Shown here: one piece after another, positions 59,933-64,000 of the stretch
How the letters are laid out: each line of letters opens with the position of its first letter
How positions within the stretch are numbered: position 1 is the first letter of the stretch
Origin: Azoarcus_F sp048158365
GTDB taxonomy: Bacteria; Pseudomonadota; Gammaproteobacteria; Burkholderiales; Rhodocyclaceae
DNA length: 64,000 nucleotides
Reading direction: 5' to 3' (one strand)
Assembly (NCBI GenBank): GCA_048158365.1
Contig: JBLLNL010000003.1
Notes under the pieces: model-generated
The model's input: the letters and a program-made list of their open reading frames with translations, nothing else
Databases searched by the model: none
What the model was told of the DNA's origin: nothing
Position numbers and translations under genes: made by a program

Positions 59933-61909
59933 TCAGGCCACCACGCTACGCATCACGCCCGGATTGCGGCGGATGACGTTAAGGATGACTTGTTCCCCGG
60001 ACGGGCTGGCGATGTAGTCGCCAACGAACGCAGGATCAATCGTATTGACAATGCGGATGTTGTTTTGCGACGGCTGCGCGGACTGCAGCTTGTTGTTTGG
60101 GACGATCGAGCCGCTGTTTCGGGGAACGAACAGTTCCGGGCCGCGCTCGCCCACCAGGTACGTCGATCCGCCCGATACGGGGCCGCCTGCTGCGCGGGGC
60201 TTGATGCCGGACAGCGCCGTGCCCAGCGTGCCAAGGAACCCGCCCTGCCCGGAAAGGCTCGTGCCGAGCAGGTTCAGCAATTGAGATGCAAGCAGTTCGG
60301 ACGCCATGCGTCGGATCGAATCGACAAATCCAAGAACCATCCCTTCGACGCCGTCCTCGAACGGATCAAACAGGAAATCCGCGAACGCGGTCTGCATGTT
60401 GCGCGCGGCCTGGTCGGCGAAGACCGTCATCTGATCGGCGGCTTGCTTGACGTTTTCCGGCAGCGTCCCAAGTCGGGTTTGTGCGGCTTCGACGAACTGT
60501 TCGGCAGTGATGTCGGTAGCCAGAAACGCTTTTTGAAGCAACAGCATTTCGCCGCGCAATGATTCGAGTTGGGCGGTTGGGGTGGCGTCCAGTAGAGCAT
60601 TCAACCGGTTTTGCTCGTCGGCGCGTTGCCGCAAAACGTTCAGTTCGCGCAGCAACACATCTGCGCTCGCAATCTGCGCATCGGTTGCACCCTCGATCGA
60701 CAACTTGTAAAGCGTGGCCTGGCGCTCGGCTACGCCGAACGTAGCGGCTTGCATCTCCAGCGCGGCAATCTGTCGTTGCACGGCTTCGTAGATGCGCTCC
60801 TGCGCGTTGATGACACGGCCCGCAGCCGCTCCGCGCGGAGCCACCGTACCACCTACCACCGGTGCGGTCAGGGATGCAGCAGTACGCGCGGACTTGTTGA
60901 GGTCGTCGACGAACTTCTGGTAGTTGCTCTGCGCCAACTTCAGCTCAGCCGACACGCGGCCTAGGCGTGCCTGCAGATAGTCCGGTGCGCTTTGCCCGCT
61001 GGCATCATAGGGGGCGATCTCACGCTTGAGTCTGTTGTACTGCTCGGTAAGCGTTTCGATGTCTCGCGCCGCGCCAACCAGATCGGAACGGTTGCCCACG
61101 ACCCCGCCACGCAACACGCGCTCGAAGACGCCCATGATCGTCTCGCCATCCTGCGCGGCCCGCAGCATCTCGGTGCTCATGTCGGCAAGAGAACGGATGA
61201 CGGGACCGGCGATGAGGTTGCTCAACCCCTCAAGGCTGGCGCTGAGGCGGGTAATGTTGTCATTGAACTGCTCGGCCGCCCGGGCCGTTTCCGCAGATAT
61301 TGTGCGCCCGAGTCGGTCAGACTCGTCCGCCATACTCTGCAGTCCATCCGCACCCTGGTTGAGCAGCGGTATCAACTCCGCGCCGACCTTGCCGAACAGG
61401 CGCTGCGCGAGCGCCGACTTCTCGGCGCCATCCTTATACGAGGCGAAACGGTCCGCAACATCGCGCAGCACGTCGTTCTGATTGCGCAGCGAACCATCGG
61501 TGCCCTTGACGTCGACACCCATCGCCCGAAAAGCTTCGGCGGCCTCGCCGGTGCCCTTAGCCGCGTCGGCAATGCGCTGAGACAGGGTGCGAAAACTGGT
61601 GGCGAGTTGGTCGTTCGAAACGCCGGAAAGCTCGGCGGCGAACTGAAGGCGCGATAGATCCTCGACCGCAAGGCCGGTTTTCTGCGACAGCTTGGCGAGC
61701 TCGTCGAAGACCTGGCGCTGGCTGTTGACCATCGCCACCAGTCCAGCGGCTGCGCTGGCTGCCCCGGCTGCGCCGGCAATGCTTAGACGTTTGCCAAGTG
61801 CTGCGGCCTCGGCGCCAAGACTGTGCATGCCACGTTTCGCCGAGGCGAAGCCTGCGCGGGTCTTGTCGTCTGCGGTGATGACGATGCGGGTTGTGGTGGG
61901 TGTACTCAT
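59933..61909 (-). CDS. Phage tail tape-measure protein
   Basis: This 658-residue protein has the usual layout of lambda-like tape measures: an N-terminal region (IVITADDKTRAGFASAKRGM), a hydrophobic helix (AGAAGAASAAAGLVAMV), long alpha-helical and Ala/Gln-rich stretches, and the C-terminal ARAAGGPVSGGSTYLVGERGPELF motif common in lambda GpH relatives. It sets tail length and enters the host with DNA. It is at the short end of the family. The tail tube and chaperone genes expected just upstream are absent. Confidence 0.92.
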   Translation of the reverse strand: MSTPTTTRIVITADDKTRAGFASAKRGMHSLGAEAAALGKRLSIAGAAGAASAAAGLVAMVNSQRQVFDELAKLSQKTGLAVEDLSRLQFAAELSGVSNDQLATSFRTLSQRIADAAKGTGEAAEAFRAMGVDVKGTDGSLRNQNDVLRDVADRFASYKDGAEKSALAQRLFGKVGAELIPLLNQGADGLQSMADESDRLGRTISAETARAAEQFNDNITRLSASLEGLSNLIAGPVIRSLADMSTEMLRAAQDGETIMGVFERVLRGGVVGNRSDLVGAARDIETLTEQYNRLKREIAPYDASGQSAPDYLQARLGRVSAELKLAQSNYQKFVDDLNKSARTAASLTAPVVGGTVAPRGAAAGRVINAQERIYEAVQRQIAALEMQAATFGVAERQATLYKLSIEGATDAQIASADVLLRELNVLRQRADEQNRLNALLDATPTAQLESLRGEMLLLQKAFLATDITAEQFVEAAQTRLGTLPENVKQAADQMTVFADQAARNMQTAFADFLFDPFEDGVEGMVLGFVDSIRRMASELLASQLLNLLGTSLSGQGGFLGTLGTALSGIKPRAAGGPVSGGSTYLVGERGPELFVPRNSGSIVPNNKLQSAQPSQNNIRIVNTIDPAFVGDYIASPSGEQVILNVIRRNPGVMRSVVA

Positions 61910-61941
61910 TGTCCGTACTCCAGTCGGCGGCAGTGTGTGTG

Positions 61942-62133
61942 CTACGCGGTTTTCACGGGCTCGGCGCGTCCGATTCGAGTGAGTTCCTCGGAGTCTGCGA
62001 GGCTGACTTCATCGGGTACCGTGTAGATTCGGCCGGCATCGAGCGGCCGCCCAGAGGCGAACACATTGGCGAGCACGCGCAGCTTGCTGCCGTGGAACAT
62101 TGGGTCGGAGCCCGGTTGGATCGTGGTTAGCAT
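61942..62133 (-). CDS. Small prophage protein between capsid and tape measure
   Basis: This 63-residue protein (MFHGSKLRVLANVFASGRPL, then AGRIYTVPDEVSLADSEELT) has a GAGGAT-type ribosome site before ATG 62133. It resembles small unnamed phage structural-region proteins. The function is unknown. Confidence 0.55.
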   Translation of the reverse strand: MLTTIQPGSDPMFHGSKLRVLANVFASGRPLDAGRIYTVPDEVSLADSEELTRIGRAEPVKTA

Positions 62134-62438
62134 CGCTTCATCCTCGTGCGTGGTGCAAACTGGCCGGTCGGTGGGGTGCGCTCCCTTGCTCCGCGTGAAA
62201 TCATCAAACCCGCAGGTCCGGTGGGGGTGCGTGCAAGTGCAGCGGCTTGCCCGGTGCTGGCCATGGGTCGGGACGCTTCCGGGCTATGGCCTGCAGTCTC
62301 GCCCGGTGCGATTGCGCGGCGCTGAAATTGTCGGGGCACGCCGCGCCCCTTTCGCCCCTGGAGATTCGGTTGGGGGAGGGATGACAGGCGGCCACAGGAA
62401 ACCGCCGGCCGGCCCCTTCGTCCCCCGGTGCCGGCCAA
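62134..62438. other. Gap after the capsid gene with no supported gene
   Basis: All frames here are open only by GC bias. The longest minus frame needs a TTG start directly after the capsid stop and has a low-complexity, Arg/Pro/Gly-rich product. I see no ribosome-binding site and no recognisable protein. Confidence 0.5.
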
Positions 62439-63572
62439 TTATGTGGTGACGATGTCCTTGCAGATCGCGAAAGATTGGACTCGACGAACGCCGACTCCGA
62501 CCTCGACGAAGGCGGTGATCTTGACCTCGTTGAAGTTGCGCGGGTGCATGATGACATCCATCGCGGGAGGTCCGAAGAATCCGATGATGATGTCGGTGAA
62601 GTTACCCATCACGGCTGCAGACAAGTTGCCCCCACCGCCTTTCGACAAGTTGTTTGGCATGTGCTCGCTGACGATGGCACGGCGCCCCATCAGATCATTT
62701 CCTGTCAATATGTAATCAAGCCCCGTGCCGCGTGCGGTGTTGCGCAGCTTGCGGCGGACAGCCGAGTTCGTGATCCAGCTCGTCGAGGTGGTTTCGGTGT
62801 TTGCGCTCGCAATCGTGTCCTCGATCTCGGCGAGTTTCGCCCAGGTCAATGGCCCGCCGTCAGTGCCAAGGCTGACGACCCCCACATCGGCATTGTTGAG
62901 GAGCCCGAGGGGCTCCGCGTCGATACCGCTTCCGGCGAGGGCAGCACGGTCGATCTCTGACATCGCAGCGCGGAGCAGTTGCTCACGCAAGGCGAACTCG
63001 AAACCGCCGGCCAAGGTGGCATCACGGATCAGCTGGTGGCTGACGGTGACGGTTGCGCACAAGGTCCGAGGGACGATGACCAGTTGCGAGAATGAGGGCA
63101 CCGTGGCAGGTGCCGGTGAGGATTCACCAACCCAAGCAAGCGTGGTGGTGTCGTCCCATCGGGGGATTATGAGTTTGGAGCCTCGGATGCCCTCGATCAC
63201 GGTTGCGCCGGCGGCGAGCACGGCAGAAGCGGGGCGGACGGCGTCGATGATGCCGCCGGTAAAGTATTCACTCGCCAGGGCACCCCCGCTCGCGCTGGTA
63301 GTCATTGACAGGTCTCGCGAGAGTAGCTTGTCGAATGGGATCAGCAGCCCGCGTGATTGAGTGCCCCACTGCTCGACGATCGAACTCGACAACTCCTTGA
63401 CGCCCCAACCCTCTGTAGACCGGGTCTTGTTCAAGAGATCGCTGAGGGCGGATGTGATCGAGTACATCGGCGGCGTCTGGCGTGTCAGGCCGGCCAGCGC
63501 TTGCGCGTCTTTGGCGTGGCGCTCGATCAGCGCTTTGACGTGGGGTTCATAGGGGTTCGTGGTGCTCGGCAT
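62439..63572 (-). CDS. Phage major capsid protein, HK97 fold
   Basis: This 377-residue protein follows the HK97-type capsid pattern: an N-terminal helical part to about residue 70, then SGGALASEYFTGGIIDAVRPAS, the E-loop region (IIPRWDDTTTLAWVGESSPAP), FSQLVIVPRTLCATVTVSHQLI, ALAGSGIDAEPLGLLN and a C-terminal GNFTDIIIGFFGPPAMDVIM. It forms the icosahedral shell. No protease, portal or terminase is seen in the window. They may lie to the right. Confidence 0.92.
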   Translation of the reverse strand: MPSTTNPYEPHVKALIERHAKDAQALAGLTRQTPPMYSITSALSDLLNKTRSTEGWGVKELSSSIVEQWGTQSRGLLIPFDKLLSRDLSMTTSASGGALASEYFTGGIIDAVRPASAVLAAGATVIEGIRGSKLIIPRWDDTTTLAWVGESSPAPATVPSFSQLVIVPRTLCATVTVSHQLIRDATLAGGFEFALREQLLRAAMSEIDRAALAGSGIDAEPLGLLNNADVGVVSLGTDGGPLTWAKLAEIEDTIASANTETTSTSWITNSAVRRKLRNTARGTGLDYILTGNDLMGRRAIVSEHMPNNLSKGGGGNLSAAVMGNFTDIIIGFFGPPAMDVIMHPRNFNEVKITAFVEVGVGVRRVQSFAICKDIVTT

Positions 63573-63647
63573 GGTGGGCTCTCAGGTGCGGTGATGTGGT
63601 GTCATCATCCTACTGGGCAGGACGTGAATTCCGATTGGAGTCCCAGT

Positions 63648-64000
63648 TCACGATTGCAAAATCTTGTGAATCTGGCGTGAGGTCGTCGGCATCTCGGCGC
63701 CGGCGCGCATCGCGTAGAAGAGGCGGGCCTCCAGTGCGGTGGCGTGAGCCGGCGGAAAGTTGGCAGTGCGCCAGATCGGCCACTTCCGGCGCTCGAAGGT
63801 GGTGATCTCGGCCAGCAGCGCACGGGCCCTTGATCTCGTGGGCGGCACCTCGAGCACGCGGGCGGCATCGCACAGCCAGGCGTTGCGCATCTCGCGCTTC
63901 AGCTGCTCGCGCGAGAACCCGGCGCCGACCAGATGCACTGCGAGACTGGGATCGGCGCCCGGGCTCATCCATGCCGTGAGCGCATCGGCGAGGAACTCGG
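63648..64000 (-). CDS. Unrecognised prophage protein (cut by window)
   Basis: The frame runs in from the right edge (EFLADALTAWMSPGADPSLA) and ends PTTSRQIHKILQS at 63648. The visible 116 residues are helical, with VGAGFSREQLKREMRNAWLC and a Trp/Arg-rich RRKWPIWRTANFPP. I do not recognise the family. It lies 75 bases before the capsid gene. Confidence 0.6.
   Translation of the reverse strand, partial: EFLADALTAWMSPGADPSLAVHLVGAGFSREQLKREMRNAWLCDAARVLEVPPTRSRARALLAEITTFERRKWPIWRTANFPPAHATALEARLFYAMRAGAEMPTTSRQIHKILQS

Noticed and set aside
62127..62438. Minus-strand frame directly after the capsid gene
   Set aside because: It needs a TTG start without a ribosome-binding site and has an Arg/Pro/Gly low-complexity product.

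Overview
The window reads as chromosomal DNA of a high-GC denitrifying proteobacterium, most likely a betaproteobacterium of the Rhodocyclales type (Thauera/Azoarcus/Zoogloea-like). This is inferred from a complete XrtA (exosortase A) exopolysaccharide locus next to a cytochrome cd1-type (NirS) denitrification island. No rRNA or taxonomic marker is present, so a gammaproteobacterium is not excluded.

Layout. 1-5033: left part of the exopolysaccharide region (a deacetylase cut by the window edge, an unrecognised protein, two exosortase-associated glycosyltransferases). 5209-11239: an insertion-like block of three type II toxin-antitoxin pairs (VapBC, CcdAB, AbrB/PIN), each with a palindromic operator candidate, surrounding cysD-cysNC and divergent cysQ. 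11537-11995: a DUF411 metal-binding protein. 12065-25667: a long minus-strand XrtA operon (export lipoprotein, chain-length protein, tyrosine kinase, outer-membrane protein, ATPase, WecB, deacetylase, FemAB, exosortase, glycosyltransferase, amidotransferase), with a divergent FeeM-like acyltransferase at 25880. 26765-28369: a beta-CASP nuclease and tRNA-Ser(CGA). 28471-37830: a type I secretion system, its RTX lipase substrate, and two unrecognised envelope proteins that might be its immunity or accessory partners.

38228-57892 is the denitrification island. norCB and norEFQ-orf-polyferredoxin-norD-dnr run on the plus strand. The heme d1 genes (nirC-F-DL-G-H-J-N) and the nirS operon (nirS, a broken nirM remnant, nirT-like, a heme-binding cytochrome) run on the minus strand, and nirE is divergent from nirS. 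Four FNR/DNR-type boxes sit upstream of norC, norE, nirC and the nirS/nirE pair. Each has a -10-like hexamer at or within one base of the class II spacing, suggesting one regulon controlled by the Dnr protein encoded at 45465-46235.

57920-64000: a tRNA-Thr(TGT) followed by part of a prophage. Its minus-strand genes include an HK97-type capsid protein and a tape-measure protein that are almost adjacent, several tiny coupled genes and some decayed ones. Neither an integrase nor the right boundary is visible.

A dispersed GC-rich palindromic repeat (four full copies and one partial) sits between genes and extends or disturbs reading frames at three loci. No CRISPR array, insertion sequence or rRNA operon was seen.
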